In this document: positions 1 to 9,300 of the stretch, one piece after another
Layout of the letters: each line of letters begins with the position of its first letter
How positions within the stretch are numbered: position 1 is the stretch's first letter
Source: Drosophila persimilis
Taxonomy: Eukaryota > Arthropoda > Insecta > Diptera > Drosophilidae
Direction of reading: 5' to 3'
NCBI RefSeq assembly: GCF_003286085.1
Contig: NW_020825298.1
Span: 13,702,001 to 13,766,000 of the forward strand
DNA: 64,000 nucleotides
Made by a program: the position numbers and the translations under genes
The notes under the pieces: generated by a model
The model's input: the letters and a program-made list of their open reading frames with translations, nothing else
Databases searched by the model: none
What the model was told of the DNA's origin: nothing

Positions 1-440
1 AGCACAACATTCAAATAATGTAATAATATAATGTAGTCTTAAATATTAGTGTGGCACTACACTTAACTAGCTACTAACTTAACTCCTGTCTGAAAGCAGA
101 GAAGAGTTCTCACGAATGAATAATGCAGTGACTTTGGGTGTTTAGTCGATCGGATAAATTATAAATAAATAAATAATCTTTGTAGACTTGGCTAGTATAG
201 ATTAAAAGTCATCGCTTTCGCATAAATAGTGCGCCACAGCACTTGGAATGTGCACTGTCTTTCAGATTAGTTAAGTGAGTAAAGTTAGTTAAGTGTAGTA
301 TCATCGACTATTCTTTTAATGTATCGTATGTACCATGTATATTTTTTACAATCTCACATTTATTGGAAACTCGCTTGATATTAAACAAATTTTTGGATGT
401 GTATCATAATTACTACTTGATATTTCGCGTTTCTATCGAC

Positions 441-448
441 TATCGATA
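441..448. promoter_or_regulatory. DRE motif upstream of ATPsynG
   Basis: A perfect palindromic TATCGATA lies 133 bases before the ATG of the ATP synthase g subunit gene. This is the DNA replication-related element bound by DREF/BEAF and is common in TATA-less promoters of Drosophila housekeeping genes. The rest of 1-580 is AT-rich with no gene that I can see. Confidence 0.6.
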
Positions 449-580
449 TGTCTTGAATTATTCAGCAGCCCTTAGTGCATAACATCTCTGTTTCATCGCG
501 CATTGACTTGGTAAGGTTTTCGCAATTTCTTTTAAATCTTTTAGTTTTTAATCTTAAGTACTTTTAGATTACACGAAAAT

Positions 581-965
581 ATGGCGAGTTTGGCAACAAA
601 GGGATCGGGACTTGTAAACAGTAAGTTTTATCATTTAAAAGTCTAAATTTTGGAAAAAAGCATACTTTCACACAATACCGAATTATGTAATGCAATTTTT
701 TTCAGGGCTTCTTGTTCAGGCAAGGCCTCAGCTCGATGTTTTCTTGAAATACGCCAAGGTGGAACTAACTCCACCAACGCCAGCTGATATTCCAGCAATT
801 CGTCAGAGCATTGGCAACATTGTCAAGGGTGCTAAAACCGGCTCATACAAGAACCTTACCGTTCGTGAAGCTTGGTTAAACACGCTTATCACCGCCGAGG
901 TCATCTTTTGGTTTTACATTGGCGAATGCATCGGAAAGCGCCACATTGTTGGATATAATGTTTAA
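581..965 (+). CDS. ATPsynG: Mitochondrial ATP synthase subunit g
   Basis: Two exons, 581..620 and 706..965 (intron GTAAGT...TTTTTTCAG), encode 99 residues. The protein is a small membrane-associated subunit of the Fo part of mitochondrial F1Fo-ATP synthase, which helps dimerise the enzyme and shape cristae. The start is chosen because ATGGCGAGT follows a good context (aaaat ATG) and splicing at codon 14 restores an open frame. Seen features are the conserved core FLKYAKVELTPP and the C-terminal hydrophobic stretch VIFWFYIGECIGKR, whose GxxxG-like GECIG is typical of subunit g. Length matches the animal family (about 100 residues). The gene sits head-to-tail with abo, 380 bases upstream of it. 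In D. melanogaster the orthologue is l(2)06225. No defects are seen. Confidence 0.93.
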
Positions 966-1293
966 ATGTCCCATTTCCAGTTTTGTAGCCAACAAAATGA
1001 AAAGTGCTTGTTTGAGATATAGGTATCCGCTAATATCTGGACACTAAATAAAGTTAAATAATACGACAGTAAACTAAAATAAGAAATATTTATACTGTCT
1101 TTGGTTGAGCTATCGCCAGAATCAAAAGGTTTTGACCATTGTTTTCCCTTTCAACTATATGGTGGAATGATCTTGATATTGGCCTCTCCGTTTAAAATTC
1201 CGCGTCCAGCATAAAGAAGTGTATAAGTACATATGTATATAAAACTATAAAGAAAGGCGGTAGCAGAATATGTGCTATTACAATAATCGATAC

Positions 1294-1301
1294 TATCGAT
1301 A
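1294..1301. promoter_or_regulatory. DRE motif upstream of abo
   Basis: TATCGATA lies 44 bases before the abo ATG, preceded by a second partial copy (ATCGATA at 1287). This is a typical DREF-type housekeeping core promoter and fits the broad role of abo/DET1. Confidence 0.6.
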
Positions 1302-1344
1302 TTTTTTACAGTTTCGTTTCTCTAGACTAACTCGGCATTTAATA

Positions 1345-3064
1345 ATGACAGCATACAACCTGCGTCTGCAGTCACAAAATCTCGTGCATATGCTGCAGAA
1401 TCGTGAATCGTGTTACACCAGAGTCGGCAGCAAGTTCAATCAAAGCCCATACCTTACTTATGAGCGAGGGTTCTACAAATGTATCACTCCCTGTCTTACA
1501 ATAGATTATGTGGCAGTGCCACTTGTTTATCTACGCAAGTTTACCCCTGACGGAAGCAAGCTCTTGGCATTTTCTCACGATCAGAGAAGCTTACATATTT
1601 ACAAATATAAAGGCTTCGGCGCATCGGGCGTGGGAGAACTAATTTCCGAAGTCGGAGAAACCGAGTGCTACATTGCCGGAAACAGAGGCCCCGGCACACT
1701 AAAAAACACGATATTTGATCGACTATTCGCAACAAATGATGTTAGAATTCTGCGCTTGTGCCAGGGCGATTATGGGCGCTTCTATTTGCACCGTGAATTT
1801 AGTGTTTTCTTGGAAAACGGACGTTATGTTCTTCTCGCAGCAATGTGCATCCTGCATGGAGCGTTGGCAACAGCGGATTATATAAGCTATCCGGATCTGT
1901 TTGACAAACTAGACGCATTCTCATACATATTTTTTGTTGTGGATTTGGTATTGGGCGTAGTCACTGACAGACTCTTCCTGCCGCAAGATTCAATCGTTAT
2001 TGGACATAATCACGGCATTTCGGTCCATGACTCCTTGGTAGCGATCATGTCGAGGTTATATCAGTGCATATATATATATGAGGTGGTCGCTGGCCGCCTT
2101 GTCAAACGAGAGACAATTGGTCCTCGGCCGAGGGGCTTTATCGATGAAGTTTCTTCAGATATAGGTGTTTTGGACGCCAATACAATTTTGCCAATTACAC
2201 ACATAAAACAACGCGTACTGAGTTTTTTATATCGACAAATTGATGCAAACAGCTCCAGATCAAGTCAAAGATATCAGGATTTCTACAAGAACTTCGACTT
2301 TGTAAGTATATATTTTATAAGAAGCATATGGTTGACCACCTGTGACACGTTTTGCCTATTTATAGTTGGAGCATATGATAATGGAAAAGATGCAATTGGT
2401 TAACAGTGACCTGATCTTGTTGCGTTTTGAAGAACGACCAAAAGACAATGATATTACGCCGCTGTTAACGTTGGGCGAGATCCCCACTCCTCGCCGTTTT
2501 TATGTTTTCTACACCATACTTGGCGAGCAAGTTATGGGAGTCTATCAAGACGATTCTGTGGAGCTGCTTCAAATTATACTGCAATTCTATGACCAAATGC
2601 GTAACGTGCGTTCACTGCATACTGGAGATGCACCATCGTTGCCGCCGCAATTTTTCCTGAAGCAGAACTTTGTAGATGCCAACAAAACGATTAATTTTAT
2701 GCGACAAGCAGCGTTGAGGTTTAATCCAAGCGTTCCCGTTAGTACTCAGAGCTATTCACCATCGCCATATCTAAAATACAATGAATTTAGCTACGATGAT
2801 CGGCTCATTTCTCCGCTGGAGCGTCCAAAGCCGTGCTCTGCCGAACCTATTGTTTTTCGGGATCGAACCACAAAGCTAGTTAAGTTTCGATTGAGCGCAA
2901 AGGCGCGAAGGCAAAACAATCCGCTGGCTCCACGCGAACTATGTGCCTTTATATGCCATCCTTTCGAACCTCTTATACTTAGCATACAGAAGTATTCGCA
3001 TATTTACGCATACAACATACACCTTTACAATCACAATACTGTTGTTGTACCAGAGAGTGCCTGA
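1345..3064 (+). CDS. abo: abo, DET1 homologue
   Basis: Two exons, 1345..2301 and 2366..3064, joined in phase 0 across a 64-base intron, give 551 residues. This equals the usual length of animal DET1 (about 550). DET1 is a nuclear protein that forms a DDB1-DDA1 complex and acts as substrate adaptor or regulator of CUL4 ubiquitin ligases. In flies abo (abnormal oocyte) is described as a negative regulator of histone gene transcription. The open frame extends upstream to 1270, but the ATG at 1345 starts the family-like N-terminus MTAYNLRLQSQNLVHMLQ. Family features include the repeated blade-like segments around FTPDGSKLLAFSHDQRSLHIY (about residues 70-90) and the conserved C-terminus ending with paired hydrophobic strands (PFEPLILSIQ). 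A poly(A) signal AATAAA follows near 3111. Confidence 0.93.
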
Positions 3065-3519
3065 TGAAACGAAATGTAAATGTGATTTTTCCTGCCCGTG
3101 CAAGAATATAAATAAAATATATAATGTGATTTTTAGATTTTGATACATTATTGTATACGTCCCCTAAATCAAAATTAGGAAACCTAAAAAAAATATTAAC
3201 TGAAGAAAATTTTGAAAAATATGAGAAAAATGTACATTATTTTTTCTATGACTGTTTGTACTTATGTGTACATATTAAGATTCAAATAAGTACGCTCCTG
3301 AATTAGTGTTTTAAACATCAGGCAGAGAAGGTCCCTGAATAGTAAACATGTCATGTGCATAACTCAGCTGATTGATACTCGACTCGAGAATCGCTTGGGG
3401 ATCATCTGATAATAGTATCAGTGTGTGCAAAAGTCTGCAAAGCAGGCAAGTTCGTCATATAAACAGTGTTGTTGTAGTTTACTCTTCCTGTTTATTTTTG
3501 TTTTATTATAAAAGCATTC
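3065..3519. other. Short intergenic spacer
   Basis: This stretch lies between the converging ends of abo and the secreted-protein gene. It contains the abo poly(A) signal near 3111 and AT-rich DNA. No gene is seen. Confidence 0.5.
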
Positions 3520-4026
3520 CTAAGATGTATGGTGTCCGTCTTCGTTGTATTCTTTGTTGACTTTAAGCGAGTGGTTGATTACACTTGAGGCGGGCTGCGT
3601 TTGTGGGGCCTGTCCCGGCGGGACAGCTGGTTGCTGATTTGGAGGTCCATTATAGTTCCAGCTTGGATTTGGATCCGCTGACGGAGCCAAAGTCCCTTGA
3701 TGAGGTGTATAAGGTGGCATGAACTGGTTGTAAGGATACGGACTATATGGCGGCTGATAGGGCGGCATAAACTGATTGTAGGGATATGGGTTGTAATTGT
3801 TTTGTGGGTATGGATTGGGATACGGATTGTACTCGTATGGACTCGGGTACGCGGGATAGTTGTATTTGTTCTTGTTCTTCTTTTTTCCGTATTTATATTT
3901 ATGCTCTCCACTGCTACTGCTGCTGCTGCTGCTGTCGCTGTCGCTGTCCGCGCGGACACTGCCTTCATATAGCCAGTCAAGGCTCAGTACCACAAGGATA
4001 CAGATCAACGCTATTTTATTTTTCAT
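3520..4026 (-). CDS. Secreted Ser-run, Tyr/Pro/Asn-rich protein
   Basis: A single-exon open frame of 168 residues on the minus strand. I do not recognise the family. It begins with a clear signal peptide (MKNKIALICILVVLSLDWLY, cleavage probably near VRA at residues 24-26). Next comes an acidic Ser/Asp run (residues 27-40, with eight consecutive Ser), then a Lys/Tyr patch, and then a low-complexity region of PYPYNQ/MPPY units repeated at about residues 60-105. A Pro/Gln/Ala-rich tail ends in GHHTS. Composition suggests an extracellular structural, cuticle-, eggshell- or gland-type protein. It is convergent with abo. The long Ser codon run is a microsatellite likely to vary in length. Function is not assigned. 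Confidence 0.7.
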   Translation of the reverse strand: MKNKIALICILVVLSLDWLYEGSVRADSDSDSSSSSSSSGEHKYKYGKKKNKNKYNYPAYPSPYEYNPYPNPYPQNNYNPYPYNQFMPPYQPPYSPYPYNQFMPPYTPHQGTLAPSADPNPSWNYNGPPNQQPAVPPGQAPQTQPASSVINHSLKVNKEYNEDGHHTS

Positions 4027-5154
4027 TGTCTTAGCAGCGGAACGTTTGTATATTATGAGCTCCCAGTTCTAACTAAATGTGTGGCGTCAATCTACATTGT
4101 TCGGGCGAGAAAAATTATAGAATTACGTGTGTACGATAAGGAGACACAAGCAAGCCCCGAACATAGGATACCCGCTACGTAAATTGTTGGGTCTGCTGCA
4201 AGTATTTTGATTTTATAGATTTGAATTTGAAGTTCAAACTTGCATTCCGATGAATTGAATGGAGATTCCAGAAGTGTTCAAGTGTTCACTTCAAGATATC
4301 TTGAGGTCTGGTGGAATAGAACCATAAGATAATTGTGCTCTTATGTCGGAGGAGTTTTCAAATATATTCAAACTAATGTACTCTTCAATTAATGGGTATG
4401 TACAGGTCGAGGTCTCTAAGTGTCAGCATTTCTGCACGCGTGTCATCTTCTTATCATCTTAAAATTAACGGAAATTAAATAAAAATAAACCTTAGAACCA
4501 TAGAAAGGAGATCGGTACAATAGACCAGGCTGGATTTCCCCTAAAAAAGATGTCGTCTTAAGCGTATACTGAAATAAACTTCTGAGATGGTCAGATGGTT
4601 TTGGTCAAGTCGGGCCGGATGTTACCAAACGGAATCTTTTCTTATCAAGCATTTGGATCTACGAAACATATATATGTACATTATTTTTGAATGAATTATG
4701 GCAATAAGAAATTCAGACAAAATGATTTGTCTGCCAAAGTCAATGTTCCGGATGTGGCTGATACCGTATACTTATGTATGTATGGAATCAGCTTTCTGGA
4801 AAAACCCAGTTTGTTTCCTAAAATGATGACATTTGGCTGAAGTTTGAAGCCGAATACGGAAAATATAATGGTGGGAATCCCATAGCTTAATTCTACTAAT
4901 TTTTTGTGGCTGAAGCTTTTATATCAATCCGTGTATTCTTTTCAGTCTGCCCTCGGAAACTTATTTGTTCGTACATTTACGTACATTTGTACATATAGCA
5001 TGTATTTATTCATCTCATCAGAGCAGACGTCTGAATTTGCCAAGATTGCGCAGTGACCATACCGTGTACTCATTTCTAACAATGAGTATATACGGACATC
5101 GACAAGCTTCTGAACTGAACTTAGAAAAATCAGTATAGCGTTCCAAAGTAAGCC
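4027..5154. other. Intergenic region, no gene seen
   Basis: AT-rich DNA upstream of the secreted-protein gene, so its promoter should lie near 4027-4100. No convincing open frame or RNA gene is seen on either strand. Confidence 0.4.
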
Positions 5155-5500
5155 TATTTATACCCGATACTCAAACAGTATAGATTTGCGGTGAAAGTGG
5201 ATGTGTGTAACAATCAGAAGGAAGCGTTTCAGACCCCATAAAGTATTTATATTCTTGATCAGTCGATATAGCTATGTCTTTCAGTCCATCTGTCTTTTTT
5301 GACGCCTAGTTCTCAGAGACTATGAGAGCTACAGCAACCAAATAATGTACATATGCAGACTCCTGCGATATCACACTGAATCAAGTTTTTTCTATAATTT
5401 TGCCAAGCCCACTTCCCTTTCACGAATCCACAATTTTGAATATACCAGAAAACTGAAAACGCCGAATCATAATCGAAATTAATCTCCATCGTTAATCCCT
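5155..5500 (+). repeat. DINE-1/INE-1-like Helitron fragment
   Basis: It contains the block tacccgatactc, then gtggatgtgtgtaac, aGAAGGAAGCGTTTC, gaccccataaagtatttatattcttgatcag and later GCCAAGCCCACTTCC. The same series recurs at about 55.6 kb and 62.5 kb. This word order is typical of the abundant non-autonomous Helitron DINE-1 (INE-1) in Drosophila genomes. The copy is degenerate, with no ends resolved. Confidence 0.55.
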
Positions 5501-5562
5501 CCATAACATATGAAATATTTTAAATATTGTATACAAAATGTGACCTTTGAAATTAAGCTAGC

Positions 5563-5688
5563 ATGACAGCACTGCGTGAATTTTACAAGGTGTGTTAGGA
5601 CAAGGAGGTGCGAGCGTCCATGATCGCCAACAACAACAATAGTTCCGATGGGGCATGGTGTGTTAGTGAGAGGCAGAAAAATCGTTAA
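5563..5688 (+). pseudogene. Possible small coding relic with an in-frame stop
   Basis: From ATG 5563 the frame reads like a real protein (MTALREFYKVC, then DKEVRASMIANNNNSSDG) but is broken by a TAG at 5596 and ends at a TAA near 5686. Amino-acid usage is far from that of random AT-rich translation. No family is recognised. It could be an exon remnant of a gene whose other part lies elsewhere. Confidence 0.25.
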
Positions 5689-5895
5689 TAATGAAATAAG
5701 TCTCTATTGGTATATATGGCTATTAGTCGAAGAACAAAATTATGTTTTCCCATACACAGAAAGCCAGGCAGCAATATCATTTCTGCCAAGCTGACGAATA
5801 TATCTCTCTCGCTCTCATCTGCAGGTTTTTCCCATAAGGCTGTCTCTGATATTGCAGTTAGTCAGTTAGCAAAATCTAGTGTCATACAGCTACAT

Positions 5896-5930
5896 ATTTA
5901 AATAGAGCGGGCTTAAGTGGGCTAAGTTCG
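5896..5930 (+). repeat. Local repeat A, copy 1
   Basis: The segment tttaaatagagcgggcttaa...gctaagttcg is nearly identical to 9073..9107 inside the TMEM214 intron (one base differs in the core). Confidence 0.7.
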
Positions 5931-5993
5931 TTCTGCGGTTACACTGGGCCAACTTTAAGTAAAAAATTCTCTTAACTTATTTACAATTAAATC

Positions 5994-6126
5994 CAATAAA
6001 AGCAAGTATTTAGAATAAGCCAGTCAAGTAGAAAATTAATTCATAAATCGTATAAAATTATGTGGGCATGGCTAAATATTCTATTTAGCTAGTAATATAC
6101 CACGGAATATCAAAAACGAGGAATAT
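5994..6126 (+). repeat. Local repeat B, copy 1 (upstream of TMEM214)
   Basis: About 130 bases, including aataagccagtcaagtag, attatgtgggcatggcta and tagctagtaatataccacgg, match 8729..8862 in the same orientation at roughly 90% by eye. This copy lies 210-345 bases upstream of the TMEM214 ATG. The second lies inside the gene. Confidence 0.8.
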
Positions 6127-6240
6127 GTAAAATAGATCTTGAATTCGTCAGTATATTTACGGTATATGTTTAAAATGAGACGGTATATTTTGGTATATTT
6201 ATTAGGGTCAGTCCGTATATCTCGTCTCTTCATAAATCCG

Positions 6241-6252
6241 CTGGTCACACTG
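6241..6252 (+). promoter_or_regulatory. Core promoter Motif 1 (M1BP site) of TMEM214
   Basis: CTGGTCACACTG matches the Drosophila core-promoter Motif 1 consensus YGGTCACACTR. It lies 98 bases before the TMEM214 start and is preceded by ggtatatttt-type words often seen beside it. This predicts a TATA-less, constitutively active promoter. Confidence 0.65.
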
Positions 6253-6338
6253 TTCGCAGCACTAATTTTTGTCAACTTACTTTGATTTACCTATTTAAGT
6301 AAAAAGTTCATATTTCCCGTAATTTATTGCAAATAAAT

Positions 6339-9300
6339 ATGTCTGATCAATGGGAAGTTGTTACCAAGTCCCGCAAACAAAAAAATCTGGATAAAAAAGT
6401 TACTGCACATACGGAACAGAAGCGTATTGCAGCTCAGATGCCAAAGCTGGAGGAACTCTGTAAGTACATGTAATTAATTGACATTAAAAGAGACTAAATG
6501 CACCCGTTAAATTCTGTCCCAGTGCCAACCCAGCAATATCGCAATTTATTCGGATCTACCAACAACAACAGCATATCGAATTCGCCTGCCAAGTCTAGTT
6601 CGAGTGCCTCATCATCGAAAAACAAGTCGCCGATCAAGAAAAACGCCATAAAAACAGTTGGGTCTGGAGGCAATAGTGGAGGCGGATCAACCAAGAAACA
6701 GATGCCGGCACCTCTGGCTAAGCCGAAAACACTAGAACAGGCCCTCAAGCATATAACTCCGGATGATTTTGCTGCTCAGCTGACGCAAGTGAAATTAAGC
6801 TGTCCTGGCTCTGAGTTGCGATGGCTTAGTCATGTAAGTCGGGAAGCAGCCTTTTACATATTACGAAAAGATACGGAGAACAAAAACTAATTTAAGGCAA
6901 GCTATCGCAAAAAAAAAAAAGTGAATTCGTGCGTAAAAGCTGCAAACTAAAGTATCGCTGTCGTGGCAAAAATTAGTGGAAACGACAAAGAGAACTCAGG
7001 AGTACTTTTTTATAGGAACATGTACATTTATGCAAGTAGCATCAATCGTTCATACGATTTGTATTGTTTAATTTCCTTACAGATTGCCCTTTATTTCAAT
7101 GGAGCCCTGTCCTACGACTGTGATCCCGTATTCTCTGGACGTTCTGCTCAGTATCCTAGTAATCTGGCGAGTGCTGCTCTCAAGAAATCAGTAGTAGAAT
7201 TCCTTAGTAGCGTAGGCGAGTCAAATCTAGAGTATTTTTTTTACTCTCTATTAGATGGTATGACTACGGATCTTAACAATAACCAGACGGTGGTTGGCTA
7301 CAAGTTTATGCTACAGTTAATAGGTCAGAATTGGCCGAGTATTTGCTCTAAAAACTTTGCCAAGACCGCTTTACTGAGAAACTCCTATCAAAATAGGAGC
7401 AGCATTTGCTTAAGTATTTTGTGGGCCATCGGACAGGGCGGTTATAGATCACTGAATGAGGGAGTTAAGGTCTGGCAGAATTTAATGTTACCCAATTTGG
7501 AACTGAAAACCTACTCAAAGTTTGTAGTAGATTACATAGAAAGGGTCCTTAACGCAGCCGCTGTAGGCACCTCGGAGGATATATTGCTGCTTAATCAGAA
7601 TGAATTTTTCGCCACCTATAACGCACTGAATGCTACCTATAATAATCTACCCAAGGAGCTCCAGCAAAGCCTGAAGCGGAGTGCAAGTCAGTTGCTGGTG
7701 AGTCTGGAAAACAATTAAGTTAAGAGCGCTGCCATTGACTCCATTGCTTTGTTTGTAATTTCAGCAAAAGTACATTTCCAGCCCGGTTAAGCATGCGAAT
7801 ATCTTCCTGACGCTTTTCCGCGACATAACGACTGTAAATAAGCCAATCAACGAAATTGAAGGATGCATTAGTTGCCTTCTCAGCAGCGGTGGGGATGATT
7901 GCCTGAAAGTTTGGCGAATGAACTACAAAAAGCAGCAGTTAGCCAGCTTATTGCTACTACAAGCTATAGGTATGGTATGCACATGGCATATAATACGAGT
8001 ATGTACATGTTACCGATTAATTTTGAATTTCAAACGTTTCAGACAAAGACTGGGAGACATCTACTAATTTACTTGCAAAATCACCAGTATATCACACTTT
8101 TCTACATGATTTGCGTCTTTTAAACGAAGAGCTACAGTCAAGCAAACGGAGAGAAAGCTGCCTTGATGAATTAATAGAAGTTTTAGTGGTGAGTTTGTCT
8201 ATTCACTTGAATATTCCGCGTTTTCGGCATTAGTTTTCCAACACTTCACTTGTTCGTATGTCAATCTGGTCACATTGGTGCTCATGTTTCGCTCTCCCTG
8301 AATCGGCTACTGAATCGTTTTTTGCCGTTGGCAACATTAAATTTGTATGGGTCGGACTCATGTGCCGAGAAAACGAGCAGCATGTCCCGCAACATGGGCG
8401 CGGGATGGTCAACATTCTGCACACCCTAGGGAAAAGAATATTATAGAAGTGAGGAAAGGTTTGTCATCTCATGGTCCAATAACCAGAAACTAGCCTGTCT
8501 CTGCTTTAAAGCTAACAAAACGAAATTTTCCAGTTCATTTTGTCAAACAAATGTCCATCAAAGAAAATGTTATTATTAGTTACTGTTTAAAGCAGCTTCA
8601 AAAACAATTTTTACATTCAAGAAAATAGGGTAGTATGCAAGGAAACTATGACTATGACCCAAAGAGTATACTAATGTTTCATACCGTACTTTGACTTTAT
8701 TTGTCTAAAGATTGTTTTAGACAATATCAAATAAAAGCCGGTATTTCAAATAAGCCAGTCAAGTAGAAAATTGATTCATTAATCAGATAAAATTATGTGG
8801 GCATGGCTAAATGTTCTATATAGCTAGTAATATACCACGGAATATAGAAATCGAGGAACATGGTTTCCAATCCTTGACCGAGAACGATTAACCCATTGTA
8901 AACCAAGGGTATTTTAATATTCCACCGAAAATAATGAATATATAATAATTTAGCGCAGTTCAGGTGAAAAACATCGTGCTTTTTTTTTAATTCAGTGGAA
9001 AGATGTCATGGAACTACAAGAAGAATTTACAATAAGTAATATTTTCCGCCATTTAACTCCAGTCGTTCAACTGTTTAAATAGAGGGGGCTTAAGTGGGCT
9101 AAGTTCGATTTCATATCGTTATACGAGACTGAACACAGGTATAAAAAAAATTAAAAAGTTAAACTAAAATTTGTAATGTGCTAAATGGTTCCAGCTGGTG
9201 CTAAAAAGAATGAAGTGGGCTAGTTAATCAAAATCGGTCATTTAAATACATTTATGCAGTTTACTTTCGCGTAGAAAGACAGCAATTGCCAATCAAATAA

